Assembly: GCA_903813345.2 (NCBI GenBank)
Contig: CAIIXF020000004.1
Location: 8,143,525 to 8,207,524, forward strand
DNA from: Owenia fusiformis
Taxonomy: Eukaryota; Annelida; Polychaeta; Sabellida; Oweniidae
Direction of reading: 5' to 3'
DNA length: 64,000 nt
Below the pieces are notes generated by a model. It saw nothing but the letters and a program-made list of their open reading frames with translations, was not told where the DNA came from and made no database searches. The translations under genes and the position numbers were made by a program. Positions 23,181 through 36,800 of this stretch are shown here, piece by piece (the stretch's first letter is position 1; each line of letters begins with the position of its first letter).

Positions 23181-23429
23181 TTTAGCAGTAGCCTAAAATC
23201 AAAAGTGTACAACATGAAATCATAGAGGACACTGTGACATACTTCGTACTTCGGGAGATATGAAATATTTCAAGGAAAATGCGTGACATATACCATGTAT
23301 ACGGTATCCGCGTGAAAAAATTTTGAACGAAATGCGTTTGTTTTTTCGGTGTTCAGTTTTGTGCTGTATCGGCGATCATTTTTTGGAAGTTTTTCTTCAG
23401 GAATATTTTTGCTGGTCAATTATCAGGTA

Positions 23430-23900
23430 AAATGCGTAAAGTTGGGAACAAAAATACCTCAACCATCAAAAGTTGTCACAATGAGCTAAATTCTAAGTTT
23501 CGTGTCTCAAACTCTCCCAAGCAGTAGAAAAATAAATGAATCTAAAGCTTCATACCTGCAAATGATGGATAAATCCCTACCAAATCGAACGAATGTTTTC
23601 ATGAATCGCCATGTTTTTGATCCAAGGAGGATTGACTACCAGAATGCAACATCAGATAACCTTATTTACTTGTGATAGGTTTCAAAATGAGGATTGACAC
23701 CCAGTCAGCATAAACATGTGGGATATAGCATGTGAATATCCACTTCAACGTTTTAAGTTCTTATTTGTCATTATGGACACAAATTCCACTATATTTGGAC
23801 TTACTAGGATGGAGAAAATAGAGCATTGAATACACTGAGGTAAGAATTTATCACATGTGCGACAGCATGTAATTTTCATAGCTACTTATAGTAATTCTTT
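23430..23900 (+). repeat. Direct repeat, copy 1 of about 0.5 kb
   Basis: Much of this stretch recurs at about 24660-25215 in the same order. Shared words are 'gttgtcacaatgagctaaattc', 'aatgatggataaatccctacc', 'gatccaaggaggattgact' and 'cattatggacacaaattcc', read in the same direction. The downstream copy carries small insertions. It lies upstream of the minus-strand gene and so may include duplicated regulatory DNA. Confidence 0.85.
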
Positions 23901-24118
23901 ATGTTCCCCATTGTATTTGTGTGACATATTCTGTCATGCAAAAAATGGCGTGACAAATTTTCCAGCAAATACGTGACAAATACCCAAATTGCGGGGGGCA
24001 GTTGGACGGCCTGTATTTAGTCAGTCTGTTGGATACATACGTACTACTTCTAAAATTCAACTTTGTATAAAAAACCTCCTCCCTCATACCCAACTACCCA
24101 CGAACGTTGGACATGATA

Positions 24119-24421
24119 CAGTCATTGAAGGGTTCAATTTTAAAGATCTTTGGAATTTTTGGTGAGGTAATAAGACCAAAACTCCCAATTCAAATTGTGA
24201 TGTGGAAAAAGGGCAGACATATGATTTCAAATTTTATGATTACGACATGACCATTTGTTCATGCAGAAATATATCTGTACTGGAAGGCCACGATACAGTA
24301 CCCATATGCCTTTATTTATGAATCTGTCATCCGTCTGGTCTAAAATAAAGACGGAATTGTAGAAATGTTAATAATTAGAGCTATTTTGAAAAATCTTTAA
24401 AATTGAACCCTTCAATGACTG
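24119..24421. mobile_element. 303-bp MITE with perfect TIRs, empty site present in the window
   Basis: It begins CAGTCATTGAAGGGTTCAAT and ends with the inverse, a TIR of about 28 bases. The inverted arm at 25490-25515 reads 'tctccactgtgtcatg', without the insert, so it shows the pre-insertion sequence. The exact target duplication is unclear because the flanking bases CAGT and ACTG are themselves inverse. Confidence 0.85.
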
Positions 24422-24659
24422 GAGAGGTTAAGCTACCGTATAAAATCCAAAACGCAACTTAAACGTATCAATCGCCTCTATACAAATACATGTAGAGTTC
24501 ACACATAAATAGCCGTTCAGCTCTAGTGTTTGTTTAGACTACACCATAGCTTGTAATGATTACATAGTATGCCATTGATGAAGTTCAATAGCTTGTTTTC
24601 TAATACATATTTTAAACGAGCTCGTTTCGTAAGATTATTGGAGTTAAATCATGCATAAC

Positions 24660-25215
24660 ATAAAGTGGGGGACAAAAATAAATCTCAACCCTCAAAAGTT
24701 GTCACAATGAGCTAAATTCTAAGTTTTATGTCTCAAACTCTCCCAAGTGGTAGAAAAATAATTCCCATCCACTTTAAGTAGCACAATAAATGAATCCAAA
24801 GCCTCATACCTGCAAATGATGGATAAATCCCTACCAAATCGGACTAATGTTTTCATGAATCGCCATGTTTGTGATCCAAGGAGGATTGACTCCCAGAATG
24901 CAACATCAAGTAACCTTATTTATTCGTGACGTATTTCAAAACGGCGGAATGGCATTTTGAAAGCTGACACGTGTCATGTTGCATTCTGGGAGCCAACCCA
25001 CATTGCGGCGTAATCTGGCTCCAAAATCACCTCAACATTTGAAGAGTCGGCATTAACATGTGAATTCCACATCAAATTTTTAAGTTCTTATTTGTCATTA
25101 TGGACACAAATTCCACTATATCTGGACTTACTATGACGGAGAAAATAGAGCACTGAATACACTGAGGTAAGAATTTATTACATATGCGACAACATGTAAT
25201 TTCCATAGGTTTTGT
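24660..25215 (+). repeat. Direct repeat, copy 2 of about 0.5 kb
   Basis: This is the second copy of 23430-23900, about 1.23 kb away, and it sits inside the inverted-repeat block. It has an extra stretch of about 80 bases around 24950-25040, including 'tgttgcattctgggagcc', itself partly inverse to 'ctcccagaatgcaacatc' just upstream. Confidence 0.85.
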
Positions 25216-25559
25216 AATTCTTTATGCCCCCCACTGTACATCATCTTCTTCAGAAAGAATTATACTCTGCATCGAAATCAAAATTGCAAGGATAGTATTC
25301 AACAGACATGAGTATAATAATTAATGATGGATTCCTGTTGATAGCAACGTGAATTTTAAAATCTCCCGTTCTAAACACGCAACTTTGAAGTTGAACGGGT
25401 ATCTGAAGTAGACTAAAGCGATACAATCCTATGCTGATTCAATGTACTTTGCGTTTACGTATACGTTTTGAAAAACCGTATTTGCTTAACCTCTCCACTG
25501 TGTCATGTCCCACGTAGGTTTTAGGTGGGTAAGAGGTTTTTATTACAAAGCCCTTTCAC

Positions 25560-26230
25560 TCTGAGAAATTCTTGTGCGAAAACTTTTCTATTTTCAATTT
25601 CTCCATTCTTCATTATTTTCCTGCTATAAAAACACATAAAATCATAGAATTATAACTGAAGACCATCTAGGATGAATAAAGTATGGTTCACCTACTTGTT
25701 TGCGCTGCTGAAATGAGGAATAAGGGAATATTTTCTTTAAATTTTTCTTAAATTTTTCTGCAGGAAGTGGAAATCTCCACTGACTCTAGTGACGTCATTA
25801 GGGAATACCACTTTATTTATTCAGCCATTTTTGCAAGGAATGTTGGTAAATTGGAGGGGCATTTCGACTTTCTACGACCACTCGAGCAGAACTGTTGACA
25901 AAATGAGGCATAAACAAATACCTTAACGACCTTTTCATCTTTATGCAGCTTTTTAACTCGACCTGTTTGCTAATTTGTGGTAAGATATCGAGGTTATTAT
26001 TCTACTTTTAAAAATTAAAAAAATTCTGGCTTCTGAGCTGCAGTCAGTGACCTGTCACTAAGCTTTTGAGCCAAGTTTGTTCAGTAACCAGTCACACTTT
26101 AGAAGTTTATCTTCTAGATCTGATAAAGATTATACATTGTATATGTCTTGCCCGTAGCCAGTTTTAACGATGATGATTTTGAAAGATTTACTGGCCAGCT
26201 CCCTTTAGTCTACATGTACAGTACAGGTGA
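25560..26230. other. Unassigned non-coding DNA
   Basis: I found no supported gene. A stray 'gcccgtagccag' at 26150-26161 matches the end of the MITE family at 17570 and may be a solo terminus. Confidence 0.4.
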
Positions 26231-26247
26231 TGCTGAAGATCTCACCT

Positions 26248-26415
26248 CGGTGCATCGAACGTCGCATCGAAAGGTGCAACGATGGGTACGACATCGGCGC
26301 ACCGAGCTGCATTGCGGCGCATTTAAACGATGCATCGATCGGCAAGCTTAACGCGCCGACCAATGCATTCCTCGGTGCATCGTGCAACGTGCATCGGTGA
26401 ATCGAGTAATGCATT
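26248..26415. repeat. CpG-rich GCATCG-type cryptic repeat
   Basis: The words 'ggtgcatcg', 'gcatcga' and 'aacgatg' recur densely on both strands in 170 bases, and CpG frequency is far above the surroundings. Open frames on both strands are by-products of the repeat. I cannot tell whether this is a decayed palindromic element or a small regulatory island. Confidence 0.55.
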
Positions 26416-26516
26416 GATAGAGACAGAATATTAAGACAATTTAATTATGCAGAAGGCCCACGCCAATAAATGAATTTAATATTAATAGTTCTTGAAACCT
26501 GGACTTCAAAAAATTT

Positions 26517-26868
26517 CCTGAGAATTCAGTCTATTGATCATTATGTCCCTCCTGTGGGAAAAAAACAGGAAATTTCAGGCACACAATTATCAATTTTAGG
26601 AAACTTCCCTTCCCAAAAATAAGCATTATAACAATTCAATTAAGTAGTAAGGTACAATTAAATGCTATGAAAAGTAACACAGCATATTGTCAAATGGAAA
26701 TAAAGCTAGGGGAAGTAACAAATATGCAAATTAATTTACCCAGTCGGCCATTTTGAATGGCACTTCCTATGTAAACAAATATTTTTCAATCCCAAATTTA
26801 AAATATGTGGGCTATAGTCTGAATATTTTCATTCCAAATTTCAAAAAAATTTCAGACAAGAGGATATA
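26517..26868 (+). repeat. Segmental duplicate of 955-1286, with the empty insertion site
   Basis: It is very similar to 955-1286 and in the same orientation. Where the other copy is interrupted at 1286 by an 8.7 kb element, this copy continues as 'agacaagaggatatagtctac'. This corresponds to the bases on the two sides of the insertion (agactagagg | atatag..agtcta), so it gives the unoccupied target. Confidence 0.88.
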
Positions 26869-27817
26869 GTCTACAGCTCCCCTCCTCCTACTGTAGCTAC
26901 CTACGGGCCTATATGTATAGGGCGATGAGGTGTAATGTCGGCACCATTTTGGAGTAACTTTGACACCTTGTTGTTTATTTGCTCTAATTTCTGATCTAGG
27001 GGGAAGCCATGTTTCTTTTCTTGCATGGATCGAGAACTTGCAATATTTTAATTTTTCCAATGATCAAAAATGGCGGTAAACAGAAATTCTTCTTCTAATT
27101 AGTAAGTGTCGAAATTACCCTGTCTCTAATGTTGACATTGCCCCACTCCCCTTTACCCTAATTAGGGTGGATCATTGTTTCAACTTTTTCTTAGATCTTG
27201 GGGCTATTTAAAGGAAATAACCACTACCTAAACTTATATAAAAATTTCAGCTCAATCCGTCAACGTTTAGACCCCGCCCCCCACTGTATTTTTTGATACC
27301 CATTCGCTACCATGTTAAAAATCATCTGAAAGTTGCAGAAAGTGTCAATTTCATCATGTTTGAGACCCATTTTCTACCAAAGGCACTACAGTGATTCATC
27401 AAATTTAGTCAAATGGTTGTTCATTTTATCCATGGTAAAACCCAATACATACATAGTACATACCTGTAACATGCGGATCTAGGCCCTGGTCCATGCCTCC
27501 CCCATCGATGGGTCCAGAATTTTTTTTTAAATATCATAATTTCCTATATTACCTCTTACCAGGTTTACTAAAAGTAAACAATGAAATGTTGCTTTCTTGA
27601 AAAAGGCAAGGAAATACACACATGCCTTCACACTTTATCTTGTACCAGAAAATAACATGTGCAGGTACAGCAATTTTTTCAAAAATGTTTTTGCAAGTAC
27701 ATGTACATATATGTATAACTTCAACCTTAATTGTAAAAATGGAACCCATTAAATTATTCTTTTATGTTCTACAGATACACATCATACACCAGTGTCTATC
27801 TATTTCAGCCAATCAAA
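26869..27817. other. Upstream region of the angiomotin gene
   Basis: No other gene is supported. Acceptor-like sites 'ttctacag' (before 27776) and 'tatttcag' (before 27809) precede the start codon. The first coding exon is therefore probably preceded by an intron and a 5' UTR exon that I could not locate. Confidence 0.45.
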
Positions 27818-30800
27818 ATGCAACACCACCACTACCGCGACCCCCCTCCTTACCCAGGAAGCATTAAACAACTTTCACAGCCAGGTTAGTATGAAGTTAA
27901 CATGCAGCCATATTTATAAGAACTGAGAAGCTCTGCTCTAGAACTGTTTTGTTGAAAATTTCTCTTATTGAAACTACACAGTCAATGAGTCTAACAAATG
28001 TAAATTGTCCCAGTCAGTTTATACATTTGAAGTATGCATTGCATGATATTTACTCTTAGCATTCAATACCAGTGGTGCCAACATCGTTTAATGTCTGTAA
28101 CAAAGGGTTACACTTTTTGTCATTGTAAGTCAGTGACTCTAACAAACTGTTACACTTCAGCAGCTGGTGACATTTTGTTACATAATGTCTAGTTTCACAT
28201 TTATTCTCTCTAGATTTAAAAGAGCTTGCTCATTTTATGACTCTTCTGTGCAAATAAAGAGTGTTTTTGAACACAAGAATGTTTACTTTATTCCTTTCCT
28301 CCACTTTTTAATCGCTTAAACTCATCTAATTCTGCTCCAGGTTATAGACAGAGCTATTCTGGTAGCGAGACTAGCACTGATATCTCGCTCTCATCAACGG
28401 AGAATCTCAGCACTTCACTGCGCCAGGATCCTCCTGGGGAGGAGAATCAGACCCCCACCCCCTTACCTGTGGGTGCCGCGATCTTTGGCAGACCCAATAC
28501 TAATGTAGCAAATGCTTTAGACATAGATTTTTATAACAGCGATGGTAGCTATAGCATTTTGGCCCAATTGGCAGCTAAACATACTCAACCTGCCGAACCT
28601 GGTCTGGAGGTTAGGACAACAAATTCGAGCACTTTTTACGTCACTGGAGGGATGGCTCCAAACATGACACATGATACAATGGTGACTAATAGAAACTCTG
28701 CTTGGGATACAAGCACAAACACAATTCAGAGTGCTAGGCCTGGATGGAGCACAACCCAACAACCTAACCTGTCTCAACCAAGTCAAAACACAATGGTGCA
28801 ATCACAATCGCAATCTCAACCCATGCAATTAGCACAACCACAGCTGGTGCAATCAAATCTCGTGCAATCCTTATATATGACATCTCAACCAAAAACAGCT
28901 TTAACACACACGCAGTCTATGCAATATTTTCCCCAACAGGGCCCCCCATCTAAACCACAACTTGGACCTATGCAATCTCACCCCAATCCTTCCTCTTACC
29001 CCTCAGGAGGTCATCTCCACCCCCATACCACCCCCACACAAACCTGGATGTTCCAATCCCCTGGGTCTGGTGATCAAAGTGCAACTATGAAACCAAAGAC
29101 GACTAGCCAAAAAATCGCAAGTATCTTCAAAGGAAAGAATAACCCAAATAGATCAGAGGATAACGAATCTGAAAATGAGGCTCAACACGTGTCTCCTTTA
29201 GCCGCAAAAATCTTTGAAGATAGTCAACAGAGGCAACATCAAAAACAACAGCTGCTACAACAACAGCAGCAGAGTAAGAAACAACAGCTGTTTAAACAGC
29301 AGAAACATCTGCAACAACAGATACAGCATCAGTATCTCTTACAGCAACAACAACAGCAAGTAAAATTGCCTGTGTCACCCGTCAATTCACCCCCGCCTCC
29401 TCCTGAATACACCCCACCGCCCTATAAACCTCCGTCACTCCCAGCTGCTTCTCTTCAAGACACGAAATGTAATCTCCAAAAGGAAAACTCAAACCCGCAA
29501 GATGAACAGAAAAATCTACGTGAAGAGACACGCAGTCTCCCAGAAGGGAAACAAAACAAAATCCTCGAGCGAGATGTTAAACGATTCCTCCCTGAAGGCA
29601 TTGGAGGTGCACTTCCAGGAACCAATAGTAGACACATGGAGGGTGTCCGTGCTGAATTACGACGTTCTTTTGAAATGTTAGACAAATTAGAAATGACACG
29701 ATCGCAACCTGATCTGACACGCCTCATTGAGAAAGGTCAAGGTCAAGCTGAGGTGAAAGGTCACAAGGAACAAGAGAAACCCCACAACGAACCAGATTAT
29801 GCTGATATTGCTGTTCGTGCCTCAAAGATGGTGGAGATGCTTTCGAGTGAGAATAAGATGTTACGGGAAGAACTGGAGACTTACTACAGCAAGATAACCA
29901 AACTACAAAAGGTAAGAGAACAAATCTAATCAGCAGACATTTCCTATAAACCCTGCCTCCTATTTGATTTTTCAAAGAAGCTAGGATATATATTGATGCT
30001 GTTGTTGGTTGTATTTTTCAAAATTGGCAATAATAATCCTGCTTTTGCATTGGTCAGAATTCTACCGACAACCAATGACATCTTCAGTTAAGCCAATATA
30101 TCATAGTTAATGTGATTAAAAAAAAGGTTTATTCTGTTAATTTTATTTTACCAAAAAGGTTTATTCTGTTAATTTTATTTTACCAAAAAGGTTTATTCTG
30201 TTAATTTTATTTTTTGATTACTTGGATGTAGAGCAAATTCTGCCTGTTTTTCACAAATACACATGTTATATATGTTTCAGTTGTAAGGCACAACAAGTAA
30301 AAGGCATGAGCTCAGTGACATTTGAAATACTTTTTAACAAGTCCTTAACACATTCATTATTCAATTTTTATTACTTTGAACTACTACAGCAAAAGCTGTG
30401 TATCTTAATATCTTAATGCTTTAAGAAGCAATTTTGTAAATGATACTTATTAACATACCCAAAGTCACACATTTTTTTATTCATCATTACAACAAAAACT
30501 ACATGTACCTAAATAACTTTATACTTGGTGAAGCAACTCAGTTTTTACATTTGCTGCTTTAAGCATCTATAAAAGATGTCCTTCAAATGAGGTTCAATTC
30601 CACAGAAGTCTGTTATTTATTTGTTGTTAAATGTGTAACTTGTCTACTGTTTTTCATGAAGTCAGTTATATATAATGTTTCTGTAGTGTAGGGACTGTTC
30701 CTATTTTGTCAGATGAAACACCAAAGGCAATCATGGAATATAGCTGGTTGAACCCTGGAAGAATATAATAAATGTAATTAAATAAATATAATTGGGATGA

Positions 30801-33800
30801 GTTGTCTTGGGATGAGATGTTTTAAAGATGAGTTGTCTTAGGGATAAGTTGTCTTAGGGATAATTTGTCCTGTTACCATAATAAATCACAAATAACATGA
30901 AGTTACCATTCTTGGTGGTTTATGACAACAAACAACTGGCAAAATGAGTGAAAGAAAATTGAAAAATGAGTGAAAAAATTGTTAAATGGCTGCCATTTTT
31001 CATAAAAGAAAATAATGTTTGAAAACTCAAAATGTAATCTTTGATAACTCAAATACTACTCGACAGATTTTGTTCAAACTTTATATGCTGATGCTTTGCC
31101 TAGGGGAAAAGAGCTCTCCTCAAGAAGAAATGATGGCAGCTGAATTTCAAAATGGCAGCCATAATTATAAAAAAAACATAGTCTTTGATAACTCAAATTC
31201 CAGTGGATGGATTTGGTTTATGTGCTGATACCTAGAGAAAAAGACACTCTGTTCAAGAAGAATTTTTAAGATGGTCGCTATTTATCAAAACATTTTTCGT
31301 TTGGTGGGATTTGCTACTCCATGGAGGACATTTTCATGGTGGACCCTATTTATCAAAACATATGTTTTGTTCAGTGAGATTTGCTCCACTAGGGAGTTGC
31401 TGTTTTCTAGTTTTTGCTAGAAATACCTTCTTACACGGAGTAAGTTATTTCTTTGTTATAAAAGTTTTAAAGAAGCACCTGAGTTAAAAATAACTTGTGA
31501 GGTTTTCTAAGAAAACAGTTTGCTGTTCCTTTGCTGCACATTGAGATACATTGGCACAGGGGCTGTACCAAATTAAGCGTGAGATTTGAACGCGCGGGGT
31601 AAGGTACAACAAGAGGTTGAAGAAATTTGAAAAAACTGATCGTTTCATCGTTTCAGTCTTGTTTCTAGATATTTTTAGATGTGAATGTCTGTCAAAAAAC
31701 AACATCCTAGACAGTGAAATTTATAGAGTATAAACCAACACAATTTCCATATGTAATATACACGGTTTAATGGCCTAAACAGTAAGATACTACATAAGGC
31801 ATTTTGCGTTATACTGTATCTCAGGTAAATTTACCTGCACATTAAATGCATATACTTTATGAACTTGCCCAGCCTGTAGGTTTACAAACATGTACATGTA
31901 GCTTAAAAGGTGTTCCATACTTATAAAAATACCAATACCTGATGTTCCCTATACACATTTCTGTGCCACCCGCTGTCCAATAAAGTTAAAACATCGGCAC
32001 ATTCTATCAGACCCGCATGTACCATAATAGTTGCCAGTTGCCACATTTGGGAGATGGGTGCAGTAGTAGGTGCATGAACTGCCTGAACATGATGAACATG
32101 CTGCAAAATAAAATGCAATCATTACAATGATTGTACCATAATAGTAGCAAGGTGCCACATTAGGGAGATGGGTGCAGTAGTAGGTGCATGAACATGCTGA
32201 ATAATAAAATGCTAAAATTGTAGATCTTTGGCGTTCCTGTGAAAAAAGTGATATGGAGTCACCATTTTAAGGTTTTCTTGACCTGATTTTACCATTTTAA
32301 TTCTCAAATAAGCTATGATGATTTTGATAAGTGTTAGTATTCGGAATCATTATACAAGTAAGAGACTTAACCATTCTTTTAGTTTAAATTTAATCGGTAG
32401 TATATTATATAAGACTTACTGTTTTGTTTAATACTTTTTGAGGGATCCAGAATTTCTCTATGGTAACTGAACAAAATATTTTGAACATACTGTTCAAACT
32501 TCTCTCATAACGCAATGCTAAAATAATGATCACTAACCTGGTGCTGGGTTGCGTCGACGTCCACATGCGTCCACATTTATAAGACACACAGCAACAAGGA
32601 GACACATGATGACACTGACACTTCGCAGCTTCATATTGATTGTATTCTTCAACTTTCTTTATTCAAGATTTTTTCCGATTAGATTTCCTACGTCACTAAA
32701 ATATCTTTCTGATAGTTTTCAAATTTTTTTATGACACTTTTCTAATGTTATATTGAACCATAAATATTTTCCTCTTTTTGTTCGAGCAAATCAATTAATT
32801 TGGTAAAGGAAGACGCTACGTATATATATAGGATAATTGGCCCATGGCATTTGTGAATAAGTGGTGTGTTTGTTATATCAAAGTTTTTTGTAAACAGTTC
32901 AATTTTCTTAGTATTTTGGGTCAATTCAAGTCACCCTCTACAAGATACCTTCAATGATTGGATTATTCTGTCCTTGACCCCTATTGATCAATCAAAACAT
33001 TGTTTTTGAAACGTATTATTGAATATCCCAGAGCATTCTATTTTGACATACCTGTAAATAAAAGATTCTTTCAGGTCATGCCTAAAATGTGAAATAAAAG
33101 AATTGAATTAGCAAAGGAATTGAGTAAAACAGGCATATGGTTGGCACTTAGAATTGTATAGAAAAGCAAGAAAATTAAGTACATTGTACATGTTGTAGTT
33201 TATTCAAATTTTCCAGAAAAATATTGTAGAATGGGCATAACAACCATATTTATTTTGTTAAAGGGACCCAATAAAATAAAAATTGAAACAATTTGTGACG
33301 CACAAATATTTGAACAAGGATGTCAACAAAGGAATGTCATTGGTTGACAAATTATGAGTGTTTTTGTGGTAACATTTATCAATAAACAATAAGAGAATTT
33401 AATCGCCCTTAGTAGAAAATTAAAAAAAAACAATATTTTTATTCAATTTTCCTGTATATGCAACAGAGACTCACTATGCTATGCAACATTTTTTTGTAAA
33501 AAATTAATTTGTTCAGTGTTATTTGAAATTGATATGAAATAGTAAATGTTGAATTAAACTTTCTGATGGTCTATCACAACAAAAGACTAATAATTAATCA
33601 CCTTTTGGAAATTTAGACAAACTATGTCACCAATCTTTCTTGCAACATTTTACAGTCTCTATCCCTTCTTTGATCTTTCTTTAACTGGATCATGCATTAT
33701 CTAGTTTTGTTTATTATGTTATTTAATCTTTCCTTACTTGCACCCTATTTTATGATATTTCTGTATTTCAGTTTGAACTTGAAATCCAGAAAGCGCAAGA

Positions 33801-36800
33801 AATGAAGTTCTCAGAGAAGAAAACTTGGAGAAAGCAATGAAATGTTATATAATCTTTCCTTACATGTACCCTATATGATATTTCTGTATTTCAGTTTGAG
33901 CTTGAGATCCAGAAGGCGCAAGAGAATTATGACATGTTAGTGAAGTCTTCAGAGAAGAGAGAAAACTTGGAGAAAGCAATGAGATGTAAATTGGACAATG
34001 ATATCAAAAAGATACAGGATAATAACAGAGACTTAAAGGGTATGTTTTCTTTCTTATTTCGCTGTGGTTTTTAGGGGTTTATTGTGTTTGCGTGATGCAT
34101 CTTCTAGGTAATACATCTTTTGGTGTCTTCACTTTTCTCTTTTGGTATCTTTTTCATAACGTCTGAATCTAAATGCTCAGTTATCTAGCAGTGTTTTGGT
34201 GTTTTCTTTATTGATTATAATGGTTTTTTTCAAGGAAGACTAATATAATATTGTTAGCGTTTTTGGCTTTTCGAATGTTGATGTTTTATAGGCATCAATG
34301 CAGTTGTCCAATTCATGTCAAAATTTTCAAGTTAATTTTCAATTAGTTTGAGTATGCACAGTTTTAACAATGTATCACATCCATCATTTCTGCAATGCAA
34401 AATGGCAATACTATGGTTCATGGTTTATTTCACTGCTGAAACAATAACCTATATACCAGTACTTATTCTAAAGCTGTCAACATTTTTTCCTCAAGTGTTT
34501 ATGATAAACACTTAAAAGTAATATGTAATAAGGACACTCTAAATTATGTTTCAAACTTCACAAAATAAAAAAGGTTATGGTGATCGCTATTTCAATTATT
34601 CAAAACTCTGAATGAGCTGCTTGATTTTCTTGCATTTTTATACAATTTAGAGTGTTATCTTCATGTTTGGGTATTTTCTTCCTCGCTAATTCCAATCTTT
34701 TTCACTCTATTTTACATTTCAAAACATGACATTTTTCATTCTGGTTTTCTTCATGCTAACAGTGTGTTTTCTTTCAGCTCAACTTTCAACTGCTTTGGCT
34801 CAGTTGGCCTCAAGACACACTGCTGTAAGTAACCACACACTTCAGGGAGGGGGGGGGGGTGCAGCATAGTGAAAATATGGAATATGATATTAGGGGGTGA
34901 AAATATTGATATGATGGATTATAAGGGGTTAAAATATGGAATATTTGAATATTGGGGGAGGGGGTAAAAAATATTGAACAGAAGGAATAGTGGAATATTA
35001 GGGGGTAAAAATGTGGAATATGAAGGAATAGTAGAATATACAAATATTGAATTCTGTGTTGCGGTGAAAACACCTTCAGAAATATATACGGATATTAAAT
35101 GATCACAGAATTCAATATTTGTTTTATTATTTCCTCATTAAAGTAGCGCGCAGTAGTTAAAAGTACACAATATTGTTATGATATGACGTTTAGTTTCAAC
35201 GTATTTCCAAACGGTTGCCAATATTCTGTTATAAATCATGATCTCTGTCACACCATAATATAAAAAAATTAGATTTGGATCTTCCATGTTAAAGTCCATA
35301 CTCTTCGTGCTTTGATTAGTTGACATTTTGTATGCATTTGTAAAATCTTTATCCCGTGTTTGTTATGCAGTATTGAAAATATTCTTGGGAGGACTTCCTG
35401 ATACAACTTTACCGTCTGTCATATTAGATGAAAATACCTTTTACTAAATTCCCAGGAATGAAGTGATGTGATGTCATTTTAATTGAATTTATAGTGGTAT
35501 TCACTAAAAATTATGTCACTGCCGGTGAACATACTCTTCACACGTTTTCTAAGCAGGGAGACATGGAATACCTCTATATAATAATTAGTCACATTGTATC
35601 TAATTGACCAATGAGAGAACGAGTATCACGGAATGGAAATAATAATAGGGGGTAAAAATATGGAATATGAAGGAATTGTAGAATATAAGGGGGTAAAAAT
35701 ATGGAATGTGAAGGAATAATGGAATATGAGAGGATGATTTATGGAATATGAAGGAAAAGTGGAACATTAGGGGGTAAAAATATAGAATATGAAGGAATAG
35801 TAGAATATAAGGGGGTAAAATATGGTATATAAAGGAATAGTTGAATATTAGGGGGTAAAAAGATGGATATTAATGAATATCGGAATATTAGGGGATAAAA
35901 TATGGAATATTATGAAATAGTGGAAATAAGGGGGTTAAAATATGGAATGCGAAGGGAAAAACTGAAATATGAAATATTATGCTACCCTTGCTGCACCCAC
36001 CATTCATATTTGAGTTCTTTGATAGTCATCATCTTTGTTTCTCCTAAATTATAACATATTTCATAAAATCATAAACACTGGATGACTCTAACTGCATGCA
36101 GTAAGTATCATCCAAAATGGTAGACAAAATTATTTTGTTAAAAAATTATTTTGATAAACCTTTTTTAACTAAACCAAGTTGAATCTGTATTTCAAATGTT
36201 TCGTCATGCAAACTAATAAAGTTAGGATTATGAAAGTAAAAAAAAATTAAGACATTTTAGCCCATCCTGTAGCCTACATTTCGTTTTTCATTATAGGTAA
36301 CTTACAATGAAGATTCAGATCTGATAAAAGAACTTTCTGACAAAGATAAACAGATCGAAAAACTTGATGCCTTGAGTAAGTAAACTTAAATTTTTTCCTC
36401 TTCATGGCATAACAAAAACAGTGAACATGTTTGGGCAAAATGTTAGATTCAGAAAAATGGGTGAAAGAATTATCTACATTTATTTTTACAAGGACAAAAT
36501 GTTAAAATCTCTATATTCCTTTTAAAACGATTTCAAGTTTTGGGGTTTTTCTACAAGACAAGGAATGTAGAGACAACAAAATACTAAATATACACAATTC
36601 TTAAAGTTTCCAGCTATCTTTGATTCTACTCATTAATGCTAAACTAGGGGGGGGGGGGGGTTTAAAAATGCAAAATTAGTGACACCTTATCAGACTTTAT
36701 CTAACAACCAAATATACAGAAAGATATGTTGTTCTATGTAAGTGCACATGTACTTGGATTAGTACACATGTACTAGAATTTTTAAATTAGTGCAGCTGCA

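Larger units (their letters stand above)
24055..25553. mobile_element. 1.5 kb element or block bounded by inverted repeats
   Basis: The left edge 'ctttgtataaaaaacctc' and the right edge 'gaggtttttattacaaag' are near-perfect inverses. Homology continues inward, through 'ggacatgatacag' against 'ctgtgtcatgtcc', and then 'ggagaggttaagc' against 'gcttaacctctcc' plus an 'acgtatacgtt'-like stretch. The left arm is split by a 303-bp MITE that the right arm lacks. It overlaps the second copy of the 0.5 kb direct repeat (24660-25215). Confidence 0.65.

Noticed and set aside
26148-26414. Overlapping open frames on both strands
   Set aside because: They are produced by the CpG-rich GCATCG repeat, which lacks stops on both strands.
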